Source: Desulfoscipio geothermicus (GTDB lineage: Bacteria > Bacillota > Desulfotomaculia > Desulfotomaculales > Desulfallaceae). From it: a stretch of 64,000 nucleotides of DNA. The DNA lies in the NCBI GenBank assembly GCA_016841205.1, contig JAENZP010000011.1, positions 1 through 64,000 on the forward strand. Direction: 5' to 3'. Position 1 is the stretch's first letter; every line of letters begins with the position of its first letter. A program made the position numbers and the translations under genes. The notes below the pieces were generated by a model. It was given only the letters and a program-made list of their open reading frames with translations. It searched no databases and was not told the DNA's origin. Positions 17,294 through 26,170 of the stretch are shown here, piece by piece.

Positions 17294-17751
17294 TTATTTA
17301 TCACCTCCTTTGAACTTATTATAAAAAGTAAACTTTAATTTAGTTTGTTGTTTATGTTAATTTTGTGTTATATTTCAGCTCTCATATTCCAAAAAGACTG
17401 CTGACAATTTTTCTGCCAACGGTCTGTGTAGCTTAAAAATACAGTCCCCGTATGCTCCCAAAGCCCCTACCCTGAGGAATTATAATAATATTTACATTAA
17501 CTTAACACTTTTTTAAAACACTAGAAATCAAACCTTTACATATAAACATTAAAATTTAATAAAGAAATTATCACCCGGAAGGTGCTGGGCATGAGCTATA
17601 AAATACTGGTTGTGGATGATGAAAACATCCTGGAATGATCGATACTCACTTGACTCCTCCAGTATTATGATTTAGCATTTATCTGAAACAATATAAACAA
17701 TTTTAGTTTTTCAATAATCTTTACGGGAACCCTATAGCGGAGGTTTAATTA
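17294..17751. other. Promoter region of phoB-phoR with a possible pho box and a gene relic
   Basis: The TTAAC-rich stretch at 17492-17520 (CATTAACTTAACAC followed by TTTTTTAAAACAC) could be an autoregulatory PhoB site. A truncated response-regulator start (17591-17638) lies within this region. Nothing else is visible. Confidence 0.35.
17591..17638 (+). pseudogene. Response-regulator N-terminal fragment (15 codons)
   Basis: ATG at 17591 preceded by GGAAGG opens MSYKILVVDDENILE and then stops. The true regulator 113 bp downstream starts MAYKVLVVDDEKSIV. The fragment is therefore the beginning of a second receiver domain, left by a deletion or a partial duplication. Confidence 0.65.
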
Positions 17752-18462
17752 ATGGCATATAAGGTACTGGTTGTTGATGACGAAAAATCAATTGTCAGGC
17801 TGATAACCTTCAATCTTGAAAAGGAAGGTTTTAAAACTTTACAGGCCAGTAACGGGGAGGAAGCTTTGCGCCTGATAAACGATCAAAACCCGGACCTGGT
17901 GCTCCTTGATTTAATGCTGCCGGTGTTGGACGGGCTGGAAGTCTGCCGCCGCATCCGCCAGGAAGGCCATTCGGTGGCGATCATTATGCTTACCGCCAAA
18001 GACCAGGAAATTGATAGGGTACTTGGGTTGGAACTTGGAGCTGATGACTATATTATCAAACCATTTAGTCCGCGGGAACTGGTAGCCAGAGTAAGGGCAG
18101 TACTCCGGCGGACCTCAGCACGTAATGACTCGCTACATGAAAAAAATCCCCTTCCAGGTGAAAAAATTAGCATCGATGGATTAGTTATCGATTCAAACAA
18201 ATATGAGGTGAAAGTGAACGATAAACCGGTGGAGGTTACCCCAAAAGAATTTGAACTCCTGTACTTTTTAGCCAGAAATGCAGGCAGAGTTATGACCAGG
18301 GATAACTTATTGAACAATATATGGGATTACGCTTTTGACGGCGATACCAGGATTGTTGATGTCCACGTGAGCCATCTCCGGGAAAAAATTGAGGCGAATC
18401 CCAAAAATCCGGTATATATAAAAACGGTTAGGGGAGTAGGATATAAATTCAAAGGGGACTAG
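17752..18462 (+). CDS. phoB: Phosphate-responsive response regulator, OmpR/PhoB family
   Basis: 236 residues. The receiver domain (1-120) has acidic residues Asp9/Asp10, phospho-acceptor Asp53 and a late Lys in IIKPF. The winged-helix output domain (about 150-234) contains VTPKEFELL and the recognition stretch TRIVDVHVSHLREKI. It is followed after 9 bp by its histidine kinase and lies next to the pst genes, so the PhoB (PhoP) role is well supported by context. GGAGG is 9 nt before the ATG. Confidence 0.9.
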   Translation: MAYKVLVVDDEKSIVRLITFNLEKEGFKTLQASNGEEALRLINDQNPDLVLLDLMLPVLDGLEVCRRIRQEGHSVAIIMLTAKDQEIDRVLGLELGADDYIIKPFSPRELVARVRAVLRRTSARNDSLHEKNPLPGEKISIDGLVIDSNKYEVKVNDKPVEVTPKEFELLYFLARNAGRVMTRDNLLNNIWDYAFDGDTRIVDVHVSHLREKIEANPKNPVYIKTVRGVGYKFKGD

Positions 18463-18471
18463 GTATAAACA

Positions 18472-20250
18472 GTGATAAAGTTTAAGCGCTTAAAATGGAA
18501 GTTTATCGCAACCTGTATCAGTCTGGTAATAGTTTCTATGCTGATCCTAGGTGTTTATCTACTACAATCCCTGGAAAAATATTACTATCATAATTTAGAG
18601 ACCCGCCTAAAAAACGAGGCCCTGTTAATATCCCACCTGTTTAAAGGAATGCCTGGCGGCTGGAATCTACCTGCCATGGAAAAGGTTGCCGGTCAGATTG
18701 GCAGTGACATAAATGCCCGTGTAACCATTATTGATATTAATGGCACCGTGCTGGGAGATTCTGAAGAAGACGCCACGCGAATGGAGAACCACCTGACCAG
18801 ACCGGAACTGCAACAGGCCCTGGCCAAGGGATCAGGAATGACTATTCGCTATAGCAGCACTTTAAAAAGCGATATGATGTACGTAGCCGTACCGATTCTG
18901 TCTAATGATAAAATGATTGGATTCGTACGCACCGCTGTTTCCCTTGCCGCAATCAAGCAGTCCTTATTTAACCTGCGGTCGGTGGTAGAACTAGCAATTT
19001 TACTGGTCGCACTGATAACGCTGCCGGTAAGCCTTGTCCTGGGTAGAAAGGTAACTGAACCGTTGGAGCGCTTAATAGATTTCGCAAAGCGCATTTCCAG
19101 CGGAGATTATGACCACCGGGTTAGTATAAAAAGCAGTGATGAAATAGGAGAACTAGCCAACACTCTTGAAGAAATGTCCGAAACCATTAAAGAGAAAGTA
19201 CGGCAGGTAACAGAAGGCAAAAATAAGTTAGAAGCAGTGTTGGCCAGTATGACCAGCGGAGTTATATTTGTCAATAAGAAAGGTCAGATAAGCCTGGTAA
19301 ACCCGGCCGCGGAGAAGTTTCTCGCATTTCTGGCCCCAAAGGATGCAGATATACCCCACGCTACTTCTATCAGATACCCCAAATTATCCTCAGCCATCAA
19401 TGAAGCTCTTCAAACTGGCAGGCACGTGAAACAACAACTTAAATTACCTGTTCCCCGGGAAACTACCCTTGAGGTGGCCATATCCCCTTTCCTGGACGAA
19501 GAAGGGCAATTAAACGGGGTTGTAGCTGTACTCCACGATATTACCCAAATAAGAAAACTGGAAAGAATGCGTACAGAATTCGTCGATAACGTCTCCCACG
19601 AGTTAAAAACACCGGTTACCGCCATAAAAGGGTTTACTGAGACCCTCCTGGATGGAGCCATGTACGAAAGCGGGACATGCCGGGAATTTGTAGAAATTAT
19701 CGACCAGGAAGCCGGGCGGTTAAGCCGGTTGATTCAAGATCTGTTGGATCTCTCCAGAATTGAGTTTAAAAGAGTAAATACAAAGCTCAGAAAAGTAGAC
19801 CTTTTATCAATTATTCGCAATACCGTAATTAAATTGCAGGGACATGTGGAAAACTCAGGCCTGGAGTTTATCATGGACCTGCCCGAAAAAACTATGCCGG
19901 TCAAAGTAGACAGCGATATGATCGAACAGGTTTTATTTAACCTAATTGACAACGCTGTCAAGTACACACCGGCGCATGGCCGCATTAAAATTGAGGTAGA
20001 CGAATCAGAAAAGGACATTACTGTATGGGTGCGCGATACCGGTATCGGTATACCGCGGGAAGACCTGGACAGGGTATTTGAAAGGTTCTACAGAGTGGAC
20101 AAAACCAGAAGCCGCGCCATGGGCGGAACTGGTTTGGGACTTAGTATCGTTAAACATATCATAGATTTTCACGGAGGTATCGTGGGGGTTGAAAGTACTC
20201 CAGGCATTGGTTCCAATTTTTATTTTACATTGCCAAAGGTTAATGACTAA
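18472..20250 (+). CDS. phoR: Phosphate-sensing histidine kinase PhoR
   Basis: 592 residues. It has a first membrane helix (about 10-30), an extracytoplasmic sensor segment, a second helix (about 170-190), a HAMP domain (about 190-243) and a PAS domain (about 248-355). HisKA has His376 in VSHELKTP. The ATPase domain has NLIDNAVKYTP, DTGIGIP and GGTGLGLSI. It autophosphorylates and passes phosphate to PhoB at low phosphate. The start is GTG. The gene lies 9 bp behind phoB in the same transcript, and a perfect hairpin follows 27 nt after the stop. Confidence 0.9.
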   Translation: MIKFKRLKWKFIATCISLVIVSMLILGVYLLQSLEKYYYHNLETRLKNEALLISHLFKGMPGGWNLPAMEKVAGQIGSDINARVTIIDINGTVLGDSEEDATRMENHLTRPELQQALAKGSGMTIRYSSTLKSDMMYVAVPILSNDKMIGFVRTAVSLAAIKQSLFNLRSVVELAILLVALITLPVSLVLGRKVTEPLERLIDFAKRISSGDYDHRVSIKSSDEIGELANTLEEMSETIKEKVRQVTEGKNKLEAVLASMTSGVIFVNKKGQISLVNPAAEKFLAFLAPKDADIPHATSIRYPKLSSAINEALQTGRHVKQQLKLPVPRETTLEVAISPFLDEEGQLNGVVAVLHDITQIRKLERMRTEFVDNVSHELKTPVTAIKGFTETLLDGAMYESGTCREFVEIIDQEAGRLSRLIQDLLDLSRIEFKRVNTKLRKVDLLSIIRNTVIKLQGHVENSGLEFIMDLPEKTMPVKVDSDMIEQVLFNLIDNAVKYTPAHGRIKIEVDESEKDITVWVRDTGIGIPREDLDRVFERFYRVDKTRSRAMGGTGLGLSIVKHIIDFHGGIVGVESTPGIGSNFYFTLPKVND

Positions 20251-20277
20251 ACAAATGGCATGACATTGAAGTCCGGA

Positions 20278-20318
20278 AATTTAAGAGGCAGACTTTAATA
20301 AAGTCTGCCTCTTAAATT
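20278..20318. terminator. Bidirectional terminator between phoR and pstS
   Basis: The 20-nt arms 20278-20297 and 20299-20318 are perfect complements (AAGAGGCAGACTTT core). It separates convergent phoR and pstS; T-rich flanks lie on the plus side. Confidence 0.75.
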
Positions 20319-20328
20319 GCTTATTTAT

Positions 20329-21213
20329 TTAATCTATACGGATGTAGCCAACTTCCTCAACTATATCTTGACCTTCAGTACTGAAACCGAAGTCCAGGAA
20401 AGCTTTGGCAAGACCTTTAGCTTCACCAATGGTATACATGTACAGGTTACGTACTATAGGATATTCACCGCTCTTAGCTGTTTCAACGGTAGGTTCCACA
20501 GGGCTTTTGCCCTCAGCGCTAACCGGCAGGCCTTTGATCGAACTGCCTATAAAAGCTAAGCCACAGTAGCCGATGGCTGTTTCTTCCTGGGCAATAGAGC
20601 TGGCCATAGCAGCATTAGAAGCAGCACTCCGTGCGTTGGCAACAAATTCTTCTTTTTCCAGGACACTCTCTTTGAAATATTCGTAAGTGCCGGAACTGCT
20701 GTCCCTGGTATAAACCAGAATTTCCGCATCTTTACCGCCCACGTCTTTCCAGTTGGTGATCTTACCGGTAAAGATGTCCTTTAGTTGAGCAAGGCTAAGA
20801 GACTTCACAGAGTTGTCCGGGTTTACGATAACAGCCAGGGCATCCAGACCCACCACGTATTCTTTAACTTCACCTTTGATTTGTTCCTTTTCTTCGTCTT
20901 TCATTTCGCGGGAGGCCATCGCAATTTCAGTGGTGCCATTAATAAGCGCTGCAATACCATTGCCGGAGCCCGTACCGGATATTACTACATCAACTTCCGG
21001 ATTTTTCTCATTAAATGCTTCCGCCCAACCCTGGGCAATGGGGGTTACTGTGGTGGAACCGTTAACCTGTAAGGAACCGCTTAATTCCGTGGCATTTTGC
21101 TGTTCCTGCTGTCCCTGTTCTTTGTTGTCTCCGCTCCCGCAACCTGCTGCCAAACCAGCAGCCAGCAATAAAACAACCAGTAGTAATGACATACGAGACC
21201 ATTTTTTAAACAT
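20329..21213 (-). CDS. pstS: Phosphate ABC transporter substrate-binding lipoprotein PstS
   Basis: 294 residues. A lipoprotein signal ends in LAAGC (Cys25), then an acidic/Gln-rich linker, then the phosphate-binding fold with GSTTVTPI, GTGSGNGIAAL and RDSSSGTYEYF, which bind the oxyanion. GGGGAG is 8 nt before the ATG at 21213, better than the two ATG codons upstream. It lies last in the block, behind a terminator at 21362-21391. Its own upstream region holds TTTAC repeats, so it is likely transcribed separately under PhoB. Confidence 0.9.
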   Translation of the reverse strand: MFKKWSRMSLLLVVLLLAAGLAAGCGSGDNKEQGQQEQQNATELSGSLQVNGSTTVTPIAQGWAEAFNEKNPEVDVVISGTGSGNGIAALINGTTEIAMASREMKDEEKEQIKGEVKEYVVGLDALAVIVNPDNSVKSLSLAQLKDIFTGKITNWKDVGGKDAEILVYTRDSSSGTYEYFKESVLEKEEFVANARSAASNAAMASSIAQEETAIGYCGLAFIGSSIKGLPVSAEGKSPVEPTVETAKSGEYPIVRNLYMYTIGEAKGLAKAFLDFGFSTEGQDIVEEVGYIRID

Positions 21214-21258
21214 ACTCATCTCTCCCCTTTTTATTTTTACTAAACTATCTTGTAACAA

Positions 21259-21330
21259 TATAGCAAACAGTTTTTAATTTGGATTAAAAGCTATGTAAAT
21301 TAAGTAAATTTTAGATTAAGGTTTAATTAT
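21259..21330 (-). promoter_or_regulatory. pstS promoter with pho-box-like repeats
   Basis: On the minus strand, TTTACTTAATTTACATAG (21311-21294) has two TTTAC half-sites 10-11 bp apart, followed by TTTGCTATATTG as a possible -10. It fits PhoB control of a separate pstS transcript. Confidence 0.45.
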
Positions 21331-21361
21331 CTCCCGGTCGATATAAATATCTTTATAATAT

Positions 21362-21391
21362 ATAAAAACCGCCTGCTTAAAAAGGCGGTTT
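21362..21391 (-). terminator. Terminator after phoU (minus)
   Basis: AAACCGCCT pairs with AGGCGGTTT (9 bp), and on the minus strand a T-rich tail (TTTTATATAT) follows. It lies 10 nt after the phoU stop and separates it from pstS. Confidence 0.7.
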
Positions 21392-21401
21392 GAATAAAGA
21401 G

Positions 21402-22091
21402 CTATTCTTGGGGGTTAGTTTTATTCACCGTGCTCATGTCACCAAGCTCAAGTCTTTCTCCGGTAATCATATAAATAATCCATTCACTTAGGTTTGTGGC
21501 ATGGTCGCCGATACGTTCCAGATATCTGGCAATAAATAAAAGGTACATAGATTGCTTAATAGTTCTGGCATCTCCGGTCATTAATCCAACCAGTTCAATA
21601 AAAGTATCATTGTATAGTTTATTTATGTCACGATCATGCAAGGCAGCTTCAAAGGCTGTGTCACGGTCCTGTTTTATGAAGGCGGTCAAATTTTCTCTAA
21701 CCATTTGCTGCGCCAGCTCAGCCATACGCGGCAAATCTACCAGGGGCTTAATAAAAGGCTCACTGCCTATTTGCAGAACAACTTTACAAATATTGCGGGC
21801 GTAGTCGCCCATCCTTTCCAGATCAGAGTTAATTTTAAGCGCCGTGCCAATAAACCTGAGATCACGGGCCATAGGCTGTTGCAGCGCCAGTAGTGAAAGG
21901 CACGCGCTCTCAATGGTTAGTTGCAACTGGTCTATTTTATCGTCGTCCATGAGCACCTTTTTCGCCAGTTCCAAGTCCTGGTTTACCAAAGCCACTGCTG
22001 CCATATCAATTGCATTCTCAACCAGATTACCCATTTGCAATATATCGTTTCTTAATTTGCTTAGCTGTTCCTGAAAAGATTCTCTTACCAT
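21402..22091 (-). CDS. phoU: Phosphate signalling protein PhoU (copy 1)
   Basis: 229 residues, all-helical, with two PhoU repeats marked by the metal-binding DLERMGDYARNI and YLERIGDHATNLSEWI motifs. PhoU links the Pst transporter to PhoR and damps phosphate uptake. It begins 14 nt after pstB in the same transcript; GGAG is 9 nt before the ATG. It is closely similar to the second phoU at 24860-25552, including SFQEQL near the N-terminus and LALQQPMARDLRFIGTA. Confidence 0.92.
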   Translation of the reverse strand: MVRESFQEQLSKLRNDILQMGNLVENAIDMAAVALVNQDLELAKKVLMDDDKIDQLQLTIESACLSLLALQQPMARDLRFIGTALKINSDLERMGDYARNICKVVLQIGSEPFIKPLVDLPRMAELAQQMVRENLTAFIKQDRDTAFEAALHDRDINKLYNDTFIELVGLMTGDARTIKQSMYLLFIARYLERIGDHATNLSEWIIYMITGERLELGDMSTVNKTNPQE

Positions 22092-22105
22092 GCTGGAAAT
22101 CTCCT

Positions 22106-22867
22106 TTATCCAAATCTGCCGGTAATATAGTCCTCAGTGCGCTTTATCCGCGGTGCTGTAAATATAATGTTAGTCACATCATATTCAATCATTTCACCAT
22201 TAAGGAAAAAACCCGTAAAATCAGAAACCCGTGCAGCTTGCTGCATATTATGGGTAACAATTACAATAGTATAGTTGCTTTTTAACTGGTGAATTAGGTC
22301 TTCCAGTTTGGCGGTTGAAATTGGGTCAAGGGCAGAGGCCGGCTCATCCATAAGTATGACCTGCGGGTCAACCGCCAGAACCCTGGCAATTACCAACCTC
22401 TGCTGTTGCCCACCGGATAACCCCAGCGCCGATTTATGCAACCTATCCTTTACCTCATCCCAAAGCGCCGCTGCTCGCAAGCTATTTTCAACGATTTCAT
22501 TTAAATCATCCTTTTTTTTACGGCCATGAATACGCGGGCCATAAGCTATATTATCGTAAATAGACATGGGAAACGGGTTGGGTCTCTGAAAAACCATACC
22601 AACTTTCTTGCGTAATACCACCGGGTCTACCCCGGCGTCATAAATACTTCCCTCATCAAGCAGTACTTCTCCCTCAATTCTGGTCCCGTCGATGACATCA
22701 TTCATACGATTCAAGGTCCGCAAAAAAGTCGATTTACCACATCCCGAGGGACCAATCAAAGCCGTTACCGTGTTTTCCTTAATTGGCAAACTGACATTAA
22801 TTAAAGCTTGAAATCCTTTGTAATACAGGTTGAGGTTTCTGGTTTCCATTTTATTTTTATTGCCCAT
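22106..22867 (-). CDS. pstB: Phosphate ABC transporter ATP-binding protein PstB
   Basis: 253 residues. Walker A is GPSGCGKST, the signature LSGGQQQRL, Walker [11 protein letters not shown] and the switch His lies in VTHNM. The typical PstB C-terminus [12 protein letters not shown] is present. It drives phosphate import with PstA and PstC at the membrane. AAAGGGTGA favours the ATG at 22867 over one eight codons earlier that would overlap pstA. A dead copy of the C-terminal third lies at 25568-25777. Confidence 0.93.
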   Translation of the reverse strand: MGNKNKMETRNLNLYYKGFQALINVSLPIKENTVTALIGPSGCGKSTFLRTLNRMNDVIDGTRIEGEVLLDEGSIYDAGVDPVVLRKKVGMVFQRPNPFPMSIYDNIAYGPRIHGRKKKDDLNEIVENSLRAAALWDEVKDRLHKSALGLSGGQQQRLVIARVLAVDPQVILMDEPASALDPISTAKLEDLIHQLKSNYTIVIVTHNMQQAARVSDFTGFFLNGEMIEYDVTNIIFTAPRIKRTEDYITGRFG

Positions 22868-22890
22868 GTAATCACCCTTTAACATATTCA

Positions 22891-23739
22891 TTACCGCATT
22901 CGTTTTAGCCTCATTTTCGTTCGTATAACAACCGCAACCAGATTCATAGAACCAACTATGGCCAACAGAACCAGCGCAGCCCCGAAAGCCATCTGCTGAG
23001 ATACATTGGGCACTTCCGTGGATACAGCATAAAGGTGGTACGGCAGCGCCATTACCTGGTCGTATATGGAATCAGGCAGCCTGGGAGTATAGACCACCGC
23101 CGCGGTAAACATAATCGGCGCTGTTTCACCCGCTGCCCTGCCAATACCTAGTATGGTTCCGGTAAGTATTGACGGTAACGCCACCGGCAACACAACGCGG
23201 TGAACGGTTTGCCACTGGGTTGCACCCAGGGCTAGGCTGGCATAACGATAGCTGTCCGGAACCGCCAGCAGTGCTTCTTCGGCGGTGGAGATAATTATGG
23301 GCAGAGTTAAGATACCCAGCGTGAGCGCACCGGCAGCCAGGGATCTCCCCAGGCCAAGTGTCAGCACGAACAGCCCCATGCCGAATAGCCCGTATACCAC
23401 CGACGGTACTCCGGCCAGGTTGATAATAGCTATCCTGATAAGTTTAGTAAAAAAATTCTCCCTGGAATATTCAACAAGATAAATGGCAGTGCCTATGCCT
23501 AACGGCAGAGCTACAAGTATAGTCCCCACAGTGAGCGCCATTGTACCGATAATAGCTGGAAAAATCCCACCCTCAGTCATAAATTTGCGCGGTGGCTGCG
23601 TCAAAAACTCCCAGGTCAGCGCCGGCCATCCTATCCAGACCAGATAGCCGATAATGGCCAGTACCGGGATAATAGCCAAAAAAGTCAGCACCGCCAGCGC
23701 TCCGAAACCAGCTTTCTCCTTTAACCTTTTATTCATCAT
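22891..23739 (-). CDS. pstA: Phosphate ABC transporter permease PstA
   Basis: 282 residues, six membrane segments. The coupling-helix motif [23 protein letters not shown] holds the EAA-type loop that contacts PstB. The ATG overlaps the pstC stop (4 bp), indicating translational coupling. It forms the channel with PstC. Confidence 0.92.
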   Translation of the reverse strand: MMNKRLKEKAGFGALAVLTFLAIIPVLAIIGYLVWIGWPALTWEFLTQPPRKFMTEGGIFPAIIGTMALTVGTILVALPLGIGTAIYLVEYSRENFFTKLIRIAIINLAGVPSVVYGLFGMGLFVLTLGLGRSLAAGALTLGILTLPIIISTAEEALLAVPDSYRYASLALGATQWQTVHRVVLPVALPSILTGTILGIGRAAGETAPIMFTAAVVYTPRLPDSIYDQVMALPYHLYAVSTEVPNVSQQMAFGAALVLLAIVGSMNLVAVVIRTKMRLKRMR

Positions 23740-24635
23740 AATGAAGCGCCTCTTTTAACTGAAGAAGTTTTAGTAAATATAAGGTCTGTTATTAAGTTTA
23801 TTACAAAGGTAATGGTGAATAAAACTATGCCCAGCCCGAACAAGGCTTGGTAATGCAGACCGCCTTGGACCGTTTCACCCATTTCCGCAGCTATGTTCGC
23901 AGTTATAGTACGCACCGGGTCAAATATTGAATGAGGAATAATCATAGCATTACCGGCCACCATTAATACCGCCATAGTTTCGCCAATTGCCCTGCCCAGT
24001 CCCAGCATGGAGGCGGCCATCAAACCCGAGCGGGCACTGGGCAGCACAATCTTAACGGTAGTTTCCCACCTGGTAGCTCCCAGGGCCAGTGATGCCTCCC
24101 TATATTCACGGGGAACAGCATCCAAAGCATCTTCTGAAATACTTACAACCGTAGGAAGCGCCATGATGGCCAGTACCAGTGCGGCAGTAAAGGCTGTAAG
24201 TGCGCTGGGCAAGTTAAGCAAATCCTTAATTATGGGAGCCAGCACCGTCAATCCTAAAAAACCGTATACAACCGAGGGGATACCGGCAAGCAGCTCAATA
24301 ACTGCTTTGGCAATCTCACGAACGCTGCGCGGCGCCACCTCGGCCAGAAATACCGCTATGCCGATACCCGCCGGAATCGCAATTATACCGGCGCCCAACG
24401 TTACTATAATGGAACCAATTATCATCGGTAGTGCACCGAAATAAGGCGGCTCTGAAACCGGTAACCATTTGGTGCCAAAAATAAAGTCCAGCACACCAAC
24501 GTAATGAAAGGCACCAATGCCTTCCCGGAATAACAAGAAAAAAATAAGAAAAAGTATTAATATAGAAGTCCCTGCAATTAAACCCAAAAGATATTTGATA
24601 CCTTTTTCATAGTAATAAGATAGCCTTGTCTTCAT
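23736..24635 (-). CDS. pstC: Phosphate ABC transporter permease PstC
   Basis: 299 residues, six membrane segments. The EAA loop is [18 protein letters not shown] and the family stretch IPSVVYGFLGL is present. It is first in the pstC-pstA-pstB-phoU transcript. The upstream block (24709-24764) is shared with pit and holds TTTACA repeats, supporting PhoB activation. Confidence 0.92.
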   Translation of the reverse strand: MKTRLSYYYEKGIKYLLGLIAGTSILILFLIFFLLFREGIGAFHYVGVLDFIFGTKWLPVSEPPYFGALPMIIGSIIVTLGAGIIAIPAGIGIAVFLAEVAPRSVREIAKAVIELLAGIPSVVYGFLGLTVLAPIIKDLLNLPSALTAFTAALVLAIMALPTVVSISEDALDAVPREYREASLALGATRWETTVKIVLPSARSGLMAASMLGLGRAIGETMAVLMVAGNAMIIPHSIFDPVRTITANIAAEMGETVQGGLHYQALFGLGIVLFTITFVINLITDLIFTKTSSVKRGASL

Positions 24636-24708
24636 TCGAAGCCTCCAAACTAAACATCATTTGTACTTAACTGCCCTAACCGTTGCCTAAACTTTACTTG
24701 CTTCTTGT

Positions 24709-24764
24709 CTACTCTAGCAAATAATTGTTAAAAATAAATTGACTGATTGTAAGGTTTGTAAACG
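24709..24764 (-). promoter_or_regulatory. Pho-type promoter block upstream of pstC
   Basis: On the minus strand, GTTTACAAACCTTACA followed by an AT-rich spacer and TTGCTAGAGTAG. It matches the pit block (15657-15713) at most positions and with identical spacing, so the two very likely bind the same regulator, presumably PhoB. Confidence 0.65.
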
Positions 24765-24800
24765 TAGTATTTAAATTTCATTAATAAAAAAGAAAAAAAT

Positions 24801-24827
24801 AAGGGGCAACCCATAAGGTTACCCCTT
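24801..24827 (-). terminator. Terminator after the second phoU (minus)
   Basis: AAGGGGCAACC pairs with GGTTACCCCTT (one mismatch), and on the minus strand ATTTTTTTCTTTTTT follows. It cuts the second phoU off from the pst operon downstream. Confidence 0.8.
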
Positions 24828-24859
24828 GTCGATTAACAAACAGACTGGTTGCTGCTAAC

Positions 24860-25552
24860 TTAGCCATTTACACGAAATAGTTCATTTTCTACATTGCCTT
24901 CTTTTAATTCCAACCTTTCTCCTGTGACCATGTATACAATCATCTCGCTTAAATTTGTGGCGTGGTCACCAATTCTTTCCAAATACCTGGCTATAAATAA
25001 TAAGTAAACAGCCTGCTTGATATTCCCGGGATCCCTGGCCATTAACACTTGCAATTCATTAAAAACCTTGGTAAAGTAAGCATTTATATCATTGTCAAGC
25101 AGTGCTGTCTTCAGGGCCATTTCGCGGTCCTGATTAACATAAGCCGTTAAGTTATCCCTAATCATTACCTGGACTAAATCGGCCATGAGGGGGATATCTA
25201 TCAGCGGCTTAATAAACGGTTCATTACCTATTGATACAACAACCTTGGCGATGTTACTGGCGTGATCGCCCATCCTCTCCAAGTCAGTGATAATTTTTAT
25301 AGCAGTCCCAATAAATCTAAGGTCACGGGCCATAGGCTGTTGTAATGCCAGCAATGACAGACACCTGCCTTCTATCTCCAGCTGCAGCCGATCAATATTT
25401 TCATCGTTCATCGCCACCTGTACAGCAAGTTCCAAGTCCTGGCGCTTTAAAGCATCAACTGACATCTCAATAGCGTTTCCCACCATTTTACCCATAAGCA
25501 AAATATCGTTTCTCATTTTATTAAGTTGTTCTTGAAAAGACTTTCTGGCCAT
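24860..25552 (-). CDS. phoU: Phosphate signalling protein PhoU (copy 2)
   Basis: 230 residues with the same two metal-binding motifs as copy 1 (DLERMGDHASNI and YLERIGDHATNLSEMI). GGGGG lies 7 nt before the ATG. It is followed by its own terminator and preceded 16 nt upstream by a decayed pstB end. The pair thus repeats the pstB-phoU order of the intact operon and looks like the residue of a duplicated module. Whether it still signals to PhoR or does another job is open. Confidence 0.9.
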   Translation of the reverse strand: MARKSFQEQLNKMRNDILLMGKMVGNAIEMSVDALKRQDLELAVQVAMNDENIDRLQLEIEGRCLSLLALQQPMARDLRFIGTAIKIITDLERMGDHASNIAKVVVSIGNEPFIKPLIDIPLMADLVQVMIRDNLTAYVNQDREMALKTALLDNDINAYFTKVFNELQVLMARDPGNIKQAVYLLFIARYLERIGDHATNLSEMIVYMVTGERLELKEGNVENELFRVNG

Positions 25553-25567
25553 TTTTTAGCCCCCTTT

Positions 25568-25777
25568 TAAACGAAACGACCTGTGATGTAATCTTCCACA
25601 CGCTTATCCCGTTACGTGGTAAATATTTATTGAGTTGCCAATTTTCAATTATTTAACCATTTAAAAAACAAACCATAATCCAAGATATGAGCGTTCTGCG
25701 ACATATAATTAGTAGCTGTTATAATAGTATAGTTGTTTTTCAACTGGTAAATCAAGCATAAATTTTTGACTAGAAAT
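25568..25777 (-). pseudogene. pstB C-terminal remnant
   Basis: Read on the minus strand, the fragment gives LIYQLKNNYTIIITATNYMS, which aligns to [18 protein letters not shown] of PstB. It then breaks, and resumes as IFTT[22 protein letters not shown], the family C-terminus. The Walker and signature parts are absent, an internal stop and deletions are present, and the His switch is lost. It lies 16 nt before phoU copy 2, as pstB does before phoU copy 1. Confidence 0.8.
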
Positions 25778-25880
25778 GTATTGAGTTCTCTCTAAATGTT
25801 CCCATGTAGATTTTATAAACTATACAATTTAATATCAGTATACTATTGATACACTTAAAATGCTTTTATTTAGTATTAAA

Positions 25881-25907
25881 AAACCAGGGATAAAGCCCTG
25901 GTTTTTC
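25881..25907. terminator. Hairpin terminator in the relic region
   Basis: AAACCAGGG-ATAAAG-CCCTGGTTT is followed by TTCTT on the plus strand and by a T-run on the minus strand. It serves no obvious intact gene now; it may have ended the relic at 25939-26098. Confidence 0.6.
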
Positions 25908-25938
25908 TTGTAACCGCCATTTCATATTAATCTGAAGA

Positions 25939-26098
25939 TTACATAGTTCTTAACGTTATTCTTCGTTCTATTTCATTCAAGCCACTTGTGAAACTTGATA
26001 TGTCTACCAGCAGCTATCCCAGTGAAAATATTTTTAATTCGAGCTACCGTATCTACATACGAACTTACATATATAGTTTTTTGTAGAGGATTCAACGG
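25939..26098 (-). pseudogene. YhcN/YlaJ-type lipoprotein gene, C-terminal remnant
   Basis: The minus strand matches the last 53 codons of the intact gene at 29919-30407. VARIKNIFTGIAAG aligns with VTRIKKVSQGISSG, and after a frameshift SFTSGLNEIERRITLRTM aligns with SFTSELGEIGRRITPRTM and the same stop. It is frameshifted and lacks its front, so it is a dead paralogue. Confidence 0.75.
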
Positions 26099-26170
26099 AC
26101 GTAAACATAAAAAAATTTAGCTTGCGCAAAATAGATCCTATAGTGTCAATAAAAAATGCGGGAGGCCGAA

